From assembly GCA_963850765.1 (NCBI GenBank), contig CAWKMN010000001.1:310001-374000 (forward strand): 64,000 bases of DNA, given 5' to 3'. Below, piece by piece: positions 37,276-44,544 of the stretch (its first letter is position 1; the number at the start of each line of letters is the position of its first letter). The stretch is from CAWKMN01 sp963850765 (GTDB lineage Bacteria; Chloroflexota; Anaerolineae; Aggregatilineales; Aggregatilineaceae). The position numbers were made by a program, and so were the translations under genes. Under the pieces are notes generated by a model. That model ran no database searches. It was not told where the DNA came from and saw only the letters and a list, made by a program, of their open reading frames with translations.

Positions 37276-37686
37276 ATGTCTGGTTCGCAGCCGGCATTTT
37301 TATACGTGGAAGACGATGAACTGAGCCGAGAGGTCATGCGGCTGCTGCTGGTGAACGTGCTGGGCTATGCCCAGGTGATGATGTTTGAGGACAGCCGGCA
37401 GTTTATCGACAACATACGCGCCCTGCCCGCCGTCCCGGACGTGATCTTTCTGGATATTCAGGTGCGCCCGCACGACGGCTACGAGATGCTCAAATTACTG
37501 CGCGGCGAGGCGGCGTACCGGCAGGCGAAGGTGATCGCGATGACGGCCAGCGTTATGGCGACCGATGTGGCCGCGCTGAAAGCTGCCGGTTTTAACGGCA
37601 TGATCGGCAAGCCCATTATGCGCCAGGCGTTCCCCGATCTGTTGGCCCGGATTCTGGCCGGCGAATCGATCTGGTTTGTATCGTAA
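37276..37686 (+). CDS. Single-domain response regulator receiver
   Basis: 136 residues. Acidic pocket YVEDDELSRE, phospho-acceptor aspartate in VIFLDIQVRPHDGYEML, switch T in AMTASV, lysine in MIGKPIMRQAF. No output domain is present. It follows the histidine kinase on the same strand across a repeat-filled gap. It shares the ending ILAGES(I/V)W with the next receiver (ILNGESVW), which suggests the two arose by duplication. Confidence 0.88.
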   Translation: MSGSQPAFLYVEDDELSREVMRLLLVNVLGYAQVMMFEDSRQFIDNIRALPAVPDVIFLDIQVRPHDGYEMLKLLRGEAAYRQAKVIAMTASVMATDVAALKAAGFNGMIGKPIMRQAFPDLLARILAGESIWFVS

Positions 37687-37687
37687 C

Positions 37688-37785
37688 GCAGTGATTAGTT
37701 TTTAGTTTAGTGATTGGTTAAAGCGGCTGAGAGAAGTTTTGTTTAACCAGGAACTAAAAACTTATAACCAATTACTTCTTTAATC
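37688..37785. repeat. Family D element between two receiver genes
   Basis: AGTGATTAGTTTTTAGTTTAG at the left and AACTAAAAACTTATAACCAATTACT at the right are inverted copies, an AT-rich relative of family D. Confidence 0.6.
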
Positions 37786-37802
37786 AGGAGACGGACTTAT
37801 CG

Positions 37803-38198
37803 ATGACGCTCTCTGGCGTGCGTGCCCTTATTATCGAAGATGAAGAAACCAGTGCGGACGTGCTGCGGAACCTGCTGGATCAATTGGAGGTGGATTCCGC
37901 CGTCATTTTCAGCAGTCCTCGGATCGCGGCTGTGATCGGCCAGACGGCCCGCCCCGACGTGATCTTTCTCGATCTTGAAATGCCGAATATGAACGGCTAT
38001 GAAGTCCTCGAACTCATCAAGTCGGACGCGGAGTTCGACGGCGTGCCCGTGGTAGCCTATACCACGCACATCAGCCATATGAACGAGGCGCGGCGGGCGG
38101 GCTTTCACAGCTTTCTGGGCAAGCCGCTGCACCGTGTCGATTTTGCCGAGAATCTGCGGCGGATTCTCAACGGCGAGTCGGTCTGGGAAGCGCCGTAG
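37803..38198 (+). CDS. Single-domain response regulator receiver
   Basis: 131 residues. Acidic pocket IIEDEETSAD, phospho-acceptor aspartate in VIFLDLEMPNMNGYEVLEL, switch threonine in VAYTTHIS, lysine in FLGKPLHRVDF. It lacks an output domain and ends ILNGESVWEAP, close to the preceding receiver. It is the third receiver of the island; the three could be alternative phosphate acceptors for the single kinase. Confidence 0.88.
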   Translation: MTLSGVRALIIEDEETSADVLRNLLDQLEVDSAVIFSSPRIAAVIGQTARPDVIFLDLEMPNMNGYEVLELIKSDAEFDGVPVVAYTTHISHMNEARRAGFHSFLGKPLHRVDFAENLRRILNGESVWEAP

Positions 38199-38213
38199 AG
38201 CGCGAGACGCATT

Positions 38214-38331
38214 TTTAGCCCCTATCCCCCGCCCGACCTATGGTCGGCACCCCTTCTCCCCACCATATGGAGAAAGGGGAGGATCGGAAGTCCCTCTCCA
38301 CGGCGTGGGGAGGGATTTAGGGAGGGGCTAA
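38214..38331. repeat. Family A element upstream of the CsbD gene
   Basis: TTAGCCCCTATCCCCCGCCC at the left, GGGATTTAGGGAGGGGCTAA at the right, with a CGACCTATGGTCGG hairpin inside. No gene is seen in 38199-38503. Confidence 0.78.
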
Positions 38332-38503
38332 CCCACAAGAATGGCCTCTCCAGATCCGACAAAATGCGCCGTCTGACCTATACCCGGCTGGGCCGTGTTC
38401 CTCATGATGACCTTGGGAGCCTATGCTAAAGTAACCCTATACGGTAGGTTCGCTTATTGCGCCACCGTAAATCCAGGCAGTAAAGATGTAAGGAGGAAAA
38501 CCT

Positions 38504-38725
38504 ATGGCGAGCCCATTGTGGAATCAGATCGCCGGAAGCTGGAAGCAGTTTAAAGGTGAAGTTCAGACCCAGTGGGGTAAACTGACGATGGATGACGTTG
38601 ACCAGATCGAAGGTCAGTACGAAAAACTGGCCGGGAAGATCCAGCAGCGTTACGGCATCGCTCAGGAAGAAGCCTACCGTCAGATCGACGCGTGGGCCGA
38701 ACGCATGAAAGCGCGTACTTCGTAA
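38504..38725 (+). CDS. CsbD-family stress protein
   Basis: A 73-residue hydrophilic protein. The CsbD signature is WNQIAGSWKQFKGEVQTQWGKLT, followed by DDVDQIEGQYEKLAGKIQQRYGIAQEEA. The family is small, abundant and induced by general stress in bacilli and proteobacteria; its biochemical role is not established. The start ATG 38504 has AGGAGG about 8 bases upstream. A single-gene unit with a strong terminator. Confidence 0.94.
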   Translation: MASPLWNQIAGSWKQFKGEVQTQWGKLTMDDVDQIEGQYEKLAGKIQQRYGIAQEEAYRQIDAWAERMKARTS

Positions 38726-38751
38726 CGCTTAAAAGACTCCTGGAAACCCAT

Positions 38752-38787
38752 GGGAGTGTGGGCCACGGCTCACACTCCCTGTTTTTT
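38752..38787 (+). terminator. Intrinsic terminator after the CsbD gene
   Basis: GGGAGTGTG (38752-38760) pairs with CACACTCCC (38771-38779), followed by TGTTTTTT. Confidence 0.9.
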
Positions 38788-38813
38788 GCGGTTGCAGGGA
38801 ATCAGGGCCGCGC

Positions 38814-39396
38814 TCATGCCCGGGCTTGGCGATCAGCCTTATCTTCACCTGTATGGTGGTGCGACGCGTTGCCCGATACCTGTTGTTCCAGCGCCTCCTC
38901 GATTTTGTCCAGGTCGGTCGGCTGAAGCATATCTTCCAGAACCTCATCTTGCGATACATCGACGCCGCTCTTTTTAAGCAGCAGCGTCACCATTTCGAGC
39001 AGTTTAGTGATCTCCGCTTCGGTACGCACATCCACATTCAGGTCAACTTCCTGCCGCAGATCCGCAGTCAGACCCGCGCGGTTCTGCGAGATCAGCACGA
39101 TAATGGCGAGAAAAATCGCCTCCAGGGAAACCGCCATGGTCAGGAAACTAAACGGATAGGGGTCGAACGGCTCAATCCCCCCAAAAACCTCTGAATTGAC
39201 GGCAATCCAGATCGCAAAAACGACTGCGTTGAGAACCAGAAATGAAATGGTGCCAAAACTGGCTGTGAGCCAATCGGCCAGCTTTTCGGATGCAGTCTCT
39301 TTCGCATCTGCCTTGGCTTTTAAGCTCTGGTAAATCTCCTGATTTGCGCTGGCGCGCTGTTCAAGGCGTTCTTGATAGTCATTCGGAAGAGTTCAT
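38814..39396 (-). CDS. DUF1003 membrane protein (frame break near the start)
   Basis: Family signature: KLADWLTASFGTISFLVLNAVVFAIWIAVNS, then FDPYPFSFLTMAVSLEAIFLAIIVLISQNR, giving two membrane helices and a soluble C-terminal tail (about 60 residues, acidic, His-rich at the end). The matching frame runs back to residues DYQERLEQRASANQEIYQSL but has no start codon before a TGA. ATG 39396 (MNSSE) is one frame away, so a one-base break near 39380 is inferred. The full protein is about 193 residues. The function of DUF1003 is unknown. Confidence 0.78.
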
Positions 39397-39468
39397 GCCT
39401 CAGCCTTATAGTCTTCATAGATTCTGGCGCAGCGATTGGTGGGGCGAAGTCGTAAGCTGACACTCGGA

Positions 39469-40401
39469 TCAGAACCAATCGCGCCGCCAGAAAACGATCA
39501 CGGTCATCGCGCTGATAAACAGGGACAGGCACAGCACAATCCCGAAGTCGAAATGCTGATGGAACAGCGGCAGCTTGACATTCATCCCGTAGAAGCTGGC
39601 GATCATGGTGGGAATCGCCATGACAATCGTGATCGACGCCAGAAATTTCATGACCTGATTCAGATTGTTCGAGATGATCGAGGCAAAAGCATCCATCATC
39701 TGGCTCAGAATGTTATTGGCGATGCCGACCATCTGGATGGCCTGCTGGTTTTCGGTCAGCACGTCGTCCAACAGATCCTCGTCTTCGGGATAGGCCTGGA
39801 ACATGCGGCTGCGCTGTAGCCGTTCCATCATCAGCTCGTTCGATTTGAGCGCTGTTTCAAAATAGACCAGACTCTTTTCATATTTTAGCAGTTCTAATAC
39901 TTCCCGGTTGCGCAGGGACTGCTGCAAGCGATCTTCGACCGTATCCACCAATTTGTTGATCTCGCGCAGATAGGCGAGATAGCGGCTGGCGGTGCTGAGC
40001 AGCAGATAGAGGACAAAACGATTGCGCTTGGCGGTGGACAGCGCCTTCACCCTGCCGTTGCTCAATTCCTGCAAGACACGGTTCTGGGTCTTGCAGACGG
40101 TCACGACGTATTGATCGGTCAGGATGATGCCCAGCGGCACGGTGATATACGGAATGTCGGCGTTTTCGCTCTGAAGATAGGGGATGCGCAAGATGATCAG
40201 CGTCGTGTTATCTTCTTTTTCCGTGCGCGACAGTTCGTCCATATCCAGGGGATAGGTCAGAAAATCCTGGGGGACCTTCAGCTCTCGCTGGAGCGTGCTA
40301 ATCTCGTCGGGGGTGGGATCCACGACGCTGATCCAACTCCCACTCACATAGGCGGCGAGGGATTCCAGGCCGGACTCGGTATTCTTAAAAATGGTAATCA
40401 C
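39469..40401 (-). CDS. corA: CorA-family magnesium/divalent cation transporter
   Basis: About 310 residues. The long cytoplasmic N-terminal domain begins VITIFKNTESGLESL, with the long stalk helix LVDTVEDRLQQSLRNREVLELLKYEKSL. The two C-terminal helices carry the pore motif in MIASFYGMNVKLP (GMN), followed by a basic C-terminus (WRRDWF). The GTG at 40401 is the chosen start: GGAG lies about 11 bases upstream, and residues further upstream would fall in the terminator of the preceding gene. Confidence 0.92.
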   Translation of the reverse strand: MITIFKNTESGLESLAAYVSGSWISVVDPTPDEISTLQRELKVPQDFLTYPLDMDELSRTEKEDNTTLIILRIPYLQSENADIPYITVPLGIILTDQYVVTVCKTQNRVLQELSNGRVKALSTAKRNRFVLYLLLSTASRYLAYLREINKLVDTVEDRLQQSLRNREVLELLKYEKSLVYFETALKSNELMMERLQRSRMFQAYPEDEDLLDDVLTENQQAIQMVGIANNILSQMMDAFASIISNNLNQVMKFLASITIVMAIPTMIASFYGMNVKLPLFHQHFDFGIVLCLSLFISAMTVIVFWRRDWF

Positions 40402-40515
40402 AGATAGGATCTCCGTGGCGGCTGACCAGTGGCTTTCGCTCGAATCGACGCGCCAAACATAGCGCAAAGGCCGGGCAGCGTCCAGCCCCAAACCGTGGGG
40501 GCCTCGCCATCAACA

Positions 40516-40543
40516 AACACCCGGTGCCAGATCGACACCGGGT
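40516..40543 (-). terminator. Terminator after metF
   Basis: CACCCGGTG pairs with CACCGGGTG; on the minus strand TTTGTTG follows the hairpin. Confidence 0.65.
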
Positions 40544-40581
40544 GTGGTTTTGGGGCTGATTTTGAAGCGTCGGGGTATCGG

Positions 40582-42069
40582 TTACCCGGACACCTTCTCG
40601 GCTTTTTCGGCGGGCGCAGGTGCGACAAAATCCGGCGGCAGCAGCCCGGCCTCGGTGACAATGCGCGGTACGATCTCTTCCCAACCAACGGCCATCAGGT
40701 GCAGACCGTTGACGCCCTGCTTGCCCTTGATCGCCTCGATCAGTTCCAGCGTGATCTGCACGGCTTCTTCTTCGACGCCATCGCCCGCTGCTTCCAGGCG
40801 CTTGAGCAGCTTTTCGGGGATAATGACGCCGGGCACTTCGTCGTTCATATAACGCGCCATCTTCAGCGACTTGAGCGGCGTGATCCCGATCAGGATATAC
40901 ACCATATCGAGAATGTTCCGCTTGGCCAGCTCGTTGAGCCACACTTCGAGGCCGTCCACATCAAATACCAGATTGGTCTGGAAGAACTGCGCCCCGGCGT
41001 TGATCTTCTTGTGCTCGCGCAGGGCCTGGAATTCGGGCCGTGAGGCGAACGGGGCCGCCGCCGCGCCGATGAAAACCTTGGGCGGGAACTTGATCGCGCG
41101 GCCGTCGAGATAGTGCGCCTCGTCGCGCATCCGGCGCAGAATCCAGAGCATCTGGATCGAGTCCAGGTCGAGCGTGTCCAGGCGGCCCATCGGCGCGGGA
41201 CCCATCCGCCCGCTGTCGCCCGACAGGCACAGCACGTTACGGATACCGAGCGCGCTGGCCCCGATCACCTCGGATTGCAGGCTGGTGCGAGTCTTCTCGC
41301 GCGCGGCGATCTGCATGACTGGCTCCGCGCCGTTTTGCATCGCCATGATGCTGCACGCCATACTCGACATACGCGCCGTGGCCGACGGGTTGTCGGTGAA
41401 GTTGATCGCGGCGACGTAGGGTTTGACCATCTGAATGTTGCGTGTCATCTGGCCGGTGGCGGTGCTCACCGGCGGCGCGACTTCCGCCGTCACGACGAAC
41501 TGTCCCGCTTTGAGGCGGCGCTCCAGTTCGGACATGGGTTCCTGATAGGTGGGGGCGTGATATTCGGAATCGCCCTGCCACCAGTCAGGCTGGCGGATGG
41601 GGCGGAAGACGGAGTCCCAGTTGGCGGCGCGGGCGTTCACATCGCGGGAGAACATCCCCCCGACGAACTTTTTCATGCCCACTTTGCGCGCCTGGTGCCA
41701 CACGTCGCCCCAGGTTTCGGTCCCGACTTGATCCCAGTCCAGCGGGGGCAGTACTTCGAGCAGTTTGTGTTCGCGCCCCATCGCGAAGCTGCGCTCATAG
41801 ATGCGGAACCAGATGCACGGACGGGTCGGATCCACATAGCAGAATTCCACGGTAGAGCCACCGCAGGGGCCGTTCCGCGCACCTTTTGAGCATTCCATGG
41901 GGCAGATAAATGCGGTTTCTTGCAGCAAGCAGTTGCCACACATCCGGCAGCCAAACAGAGGACCTTTCACCATACGCTCGACGCGCGCCAGCATACGCCG
42001 GCCAAATGGCTCGCGCTTGAACGGGTAAAATGGGGGTTGCCAGCGGCGACCAGGGGTAAAGAGCGGCAT
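40582..42069 (-). CDS. metF: Methylenetetrahydrofolate reductase with N-terminal MetV-like cysteine domain
   Basis: 495 residues. The N-terminal domain has many cysteines (FGCRMCGNCLLQET, CPMECSKGARNGPCGG) like MetV/MTHFR_C, which binds metal or an iron-sulfur cluster. The C-terminal half is the FAD-binding TIM barrel of MetF: VVTAEVAPPVSTATGQ, YVAAINFTDNPSATARMS, NVLCLSGDSGRMGP and FFQTNLVFDVDG. The reaction is reduction of methylene-THF to methyl-THF for methionine synthesis or one-carbon metabolism. In acetogens MetV and MetF are separate proteins; here they are fused. ATG 42069 is preferred over 42108 because homology and an AGGA box fit it. No other Wood-Ljungdahl genes are seen here. 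Confidence 0.87.
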   Translation of the reverse strand: MPLFTPGRRWQPPFYPFKREPFGRRMLARVERMVKGPLFGCRMCGNCLLQETAFICPMECSKGARNGPCGGSTVEFCYVDPTRPCIWFRIYERSFAMGREHKLLEVLPPLDWDQVGTETWGDVWHQARKVGMKKFVGGMFSRDVNARAANWDSVFRPIRQPDWWQGDSEYHAPTYQEPMSELERRLKAGQFVVTAEVAPPVSTATGQMTRNIQMVKPYVAAINFTDNPSATARMSSMACSIMAMQNGAEPVMQIAAREKTRTSLQSEVIGASALGIRNVLCLSGDSGRMGPAPMGRLDTLDLDSIQMLWILRRMRDEAHYLDGRAIKFPPKVFIGAAAAPFASRPEFQALREHKKINAGAQFFQTNLVFDVDGLEVWLNELAKRNILDMVYILIGITPLKSLKMARYMNDEVPGVIIPEKLLKRLEAAGDGVEEEAVQITLELIEAIKGKQGVNGLHLMAVGWEEIVPRIVTEAGLLPPDFVAPAPAEKAEKVSG

Positions 42070-42334
42070 AAGGATTTTTCCTTTTGGCGACGTCTGTCGC
42101 ACCACCAACCGGTTAGGATGTCTCGTCAGGAACCAATTATTATTGTAGGTCAGGCTCCTGATGCTGCTCAGTGCTGAATTTCAGCGATATTTCACTAAAA
42201 AATCACTTTTTGCGGGCTGAGCCAGTCCGGAATGATTACCCATCTCCCGAAGTCTCTTCCTCCACACTCAGCAAATTGGCTCCCCGGCGGTGCCGGCGTT
42301 GATGCATATTTATAATTTAATCGGGCAATCTGTC

Positions 42335-42564
42335 GTAGGGGCGTATTGATGCGGTTTGAAGAATTAAGCGCGGAAATAAAATACAGGCCTCACCCCCCGG
42401 CCCCCTCTCCAGCCGAGCTAGAGAGGGGGAGAGCGCTACCCTCGCCCTGGCTGGGCCGGGGAGAGGGCCGGGTGAGGGGCGTCGTCAGCCCGTAGATCCG
42501 TATTCATTAGTCAAAAAGCATCAATACGCCCCTACCGGGCGGGGCAAGCCCACGCCCCTACACC
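42335..42564. repeat. Composite repeat: family C arms around a family A element
   Basis: GTAGGGGCGTATTGATGC (42335-42352) is perfectly complementary to 42518-42535. Between them lies a complete family A variant (42388-42481, starting GGCCTCACCCCCCGGCCCC). A second family C hairpin follows to 42562. This explains most of the 936-base gap 42070-43005. Confidence 0.8.
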
Positions 42565-42621
42565 ATCGCATTACCTGTTCATTTATGGAATAGGGCAATA
42601 AACGCTCCGGCAATCGTATTC

Positions 42622-42666
42622 AAAAAAGTCCGCTGAAGGGACTCTTGACCAGCCCCTTTAGCGGGC
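42622..42666 (-). terminator. Orphan minus-strand terminator upstream of malE
   Basis: GTCCGCTGAAGGG (42628-42640) pairs with CCCTTTAGCGGGC (42654-42666) with wobble pairs; on the minus strand TTTTTT follows. No minus-strand gene lies upstream of it; see findings. Confidence 0.65.
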
Positions 42667-42766
42667 TTCCGGCAGTTGCCATAGCCGCACGGTTTTAACC
42701 CGCGGCGTCAGTGATCGGATGTGCCTCCATGACCTTCTTGAAACTCACCCTCCCGCAAATTCAGGT

Positions 42767-42795
42767 TTGCGCTCCTCAAAGCACCGGTCTATAAT
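42767..42795 (+). promoter_or_regulatory. Sigma-70-type promoter of malE
   Basis: TTGCGC (42767-42772), 17-base spacer, TATAAT (42790-42795). The predicted transcript has a leader of about 200 bases before malE. Confidence 0.6.
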
Positions 42796-42824
42796 TTGAG
42801 ATAGTGGGCTAATGAACACATGGC

Positions 42825-42847
42825 TTGCAAAAAGATCCATTTTGCAA
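42825..42847. promoter_or_regulatory. Inverted repeat in the malE leader
   Basis: TTGCAAAA and TTTTGCAA, perfect 8-base arms with a 7-base spacer, about 25-45 bases downstream of the predicted transcription start. It is a plausible repressor operator for maltodextrin control. Confidence 0.5.
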
Positions 42848-43005
42848 CGCCCATTTATTCCATTCCTTTCTGTCCAGGAATTACGCAAGGGAATATCGTG
42901 CAGGTGGTGAGAGGAGGCAGTACCAAAAATTAAGGTAAACCGATTTAATATCGTGACGCCTGAATTTTTCGTTTCGCTTGTCGTTTGAACCATGGAGAGT
43001 AAAAA

Positions 43006-44211
43006 ATGAAGAAGCATTTGACCTTTCTGCTGGTCATTGTAATGGTGATGGGGCTGGTCCCGGCGGTAGTATCCGCGCAGGATACGCCGCAGCTTGTGAT
43101 CTGGGCCGATGAAACCCGCGCCGCCGTCATTGAAGACCTCGGCACGTCGTTTGAAGAAGAATACGGCGTTGAACTGGTCGTTCAGCAGATGGGCTTCGGT
43201 GACATCCGCGACCAGATGCGGATCGCGGCCCCGGCGGGCGAAGGCCCGGACATTATCATCGGCGCGCACGACTGGCTGGGCGAACTGGTGACCAACGGGC
43301 TGCTGACCCCGGTTGATCTCGGTGATGCGGCTGAAGGTTTTGACCCCACCGCGATCAAAGCTTTCACCTGGGAAGATCAGCTTTACGGCGTGCCCTATGC
43401 TCTGGAAGCCATCGCGTTTTTCTATAACACCGACCTGGTGGAAACCCCGCCCGCGACCTGGGACGAAGTTCGCACCATGTCCGAAGAAATCGTCGCGTCG
43501 GGTGAAGCTCAATATGGCTGGATCCGTCAGGAAGGCGATCCGTATCACTTCTTCCCGATCCAGACCGCGTTCGGCGGTTACATCTTCGGCACGGACGAAG
43601 AAGAGCAGTATGTCGCCACGGATGTGGGCGTGGACAACGAAGGCTCGGTTGCAGCGCTTCAATTTGTGCAGGGCATGCTCCAAGATGGTTTGATCCCCTC
43701 TGGCCTCGATGGTGGTGCGGCGGAAGCCCTGTTCCAGGATGGATCCGCGGCCATGTATATCACTGGCCCGTGGAACCTGCAGCGCTTCCAGGATGCGGGT
43801 GTGCCGTTTGCCATCGCCCCGCTGCCGAGCGGCCCCAACGGCGATCCTGGCCGTCCGTTCCAGGGCGTGCAGGCCTTCATGGTCAGCGCGTTCAGCGAGA
43901 ACCCGCTGCTGGCCCAGGCGTTCGTGACCGAGTGGGTCGCGCGCGAAGATGTGCAGATGGCCCTGTACGAAGCGGGCGACCGCGCACCCGCCCTGCTCTC
44001 GGCGCAGGAACAGATCGAGGATCCTTATCTCGACGGTCTGGCGGCATCCTATGAAGTCGGCCAGCCGATGCCCGCCATCCCCGCGATGTCGGCGGTCTGG
44101 ACGGCCTGGGGTGATGCCATCGTCCTGGCGATGCAGGATCCCGAAGCCGATGCGGCGGAACTCGCCACGCTGGCCGGTGATACGATCCGCGAAGCGGCCG
44201 AGGCTGAGTAG
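43006..44211 (+). CDS. malE: Maltose/maltodextrin-type ABC transporter substrate-binding protein
   Basis: 401 residues, a type II solute-binding protein with signal peptide KKHLTFLLVIVMVMGLVPAVVSA. The mature part starts QDTPQLVIWADE. MalE-like motifs: FGDIRDQMRIAAPAGEGPDIIIGAHDWLGEL, YGVPYALEAIAFFYNTDLV, FGGYIFG and AAMYITGPWNL. It captures oligosaccharides for MalFG encoded downstream. No ATPase (MalK/MsmX) gene is in this window; a shared one elsewhere is likely. GGAG lies 9 bases before the ATG. A strong hairpin separates it from malF. Confidence 0.93.
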   Translation: MKKHLTFLLVIVMVMGLVPAVVSAQDTPQLVIWADETRAAVIEDLGTSFEEEYGVELVVQQMGFGDIRDQMRIAAPAGEGPDIIIGAHDWLGELVTNGLLTPVDLGDAAEGFDPTAIKAFTWEDQLYGVPYALEAIAFFYNTDLVETPPATWDEVRTMSEEIVASGEAQYGWIRQEGDPYHFFPIQTAFGGYIFGTDEEEQYVATDVGVDNEGSVAALQFVQGMLQDGLIPSGLDGGAAEALFQDGSAAMYITGPWNLQRFQDAGVPFAIAPLPSGPNGDPGRPFQGVQAFMVSAFSENPLLAQAFVTEWVAREDVQMALYEAGDRAPALLSAQEQIEDPYLDGLAASYEVGQPMPAIPAMSAVWTAWGDAIVLAMQDPEADAAELATLAGDTIREAAEAE

Positions 44212-44222
44212 GTTTGCATGAT

Positions 44223-44254
44223 GGTAGGGGCCGACGGAACTCGGTCCCTACTGG
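44223..44254. repeat. Family C-like palindrome after malE
   Basis: GTAGGGGCCGACGGAACTCGG with GGTCCCTAC, a short inverted repeat of family C type. Confidence 0.5.
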
Positions 44255-44300
44255 GCGCGGTCGGCTGGTGCCTTTCTCCAGCATGGATGCGCCCCGCAGC

Positions 44301-44339
44301 AACAGGGCCGGTAGAGATCATTCTGCCGGCCCTGTTTCC
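44301..44339 (+). terminator. Hairpin between malE and malF (partial terminator)
   Basis: AACAGGGCCGG-T-AGA pairs with TCT-G-CCGGCCCTGTT, a 15-base stem with one T-G pair, followed by TTTCCC. As in other mal operons it should let malE exceed malFG in expression. Confidence 0.75.
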
Positions 44340-44396
44340 CAATCGGCTCTTGTTTTGGATGCGCGTGTGCGAAAGGAGAGGGGAGGCCCGAGACGA

Positions 44397-44518
44397 AGCG
44401 GTTAGCCGTTAGCGATTAGCCGTTAGCGGTTTGTGAGTGCATGAGCCTGCTGCTGGCGAACAGAGCACTTACGGGCCATACAAAAGCTAACAGCTAATAG
44501 CTAAAAACTAATGGCTCA
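44397..44518. repeat. Family D element between malE and malF
   Basis: GAAGCGGTTAGCCGTTAGCG at the left and GCTAACAGCTAATAGC with AACTAATGGCTCA at the right: inverted ends of TTAGC units. With the terminator it fills the 333-base gap. Confidence 0.75.
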
Positions 44519-44544
44519 GTACATGGCCAGTACCCCGAAAAACC

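Noticed and set aside
39320..39532. 70-residue open frame upstream of the DUF1003 gene
   Set aside because: No matching motif; it overlaps the DUF1003 N-terminus in a different frame and crosses the corA 3' end.
42680..42800. Possible GEMM (cyclic-di-GMP) or cobalamin riboswitch
   Set aside because: Short GCAAA and GGCAACTGCC matches exist, but the conserved cores of these classes are missing; kept only as an unassigned structured region.
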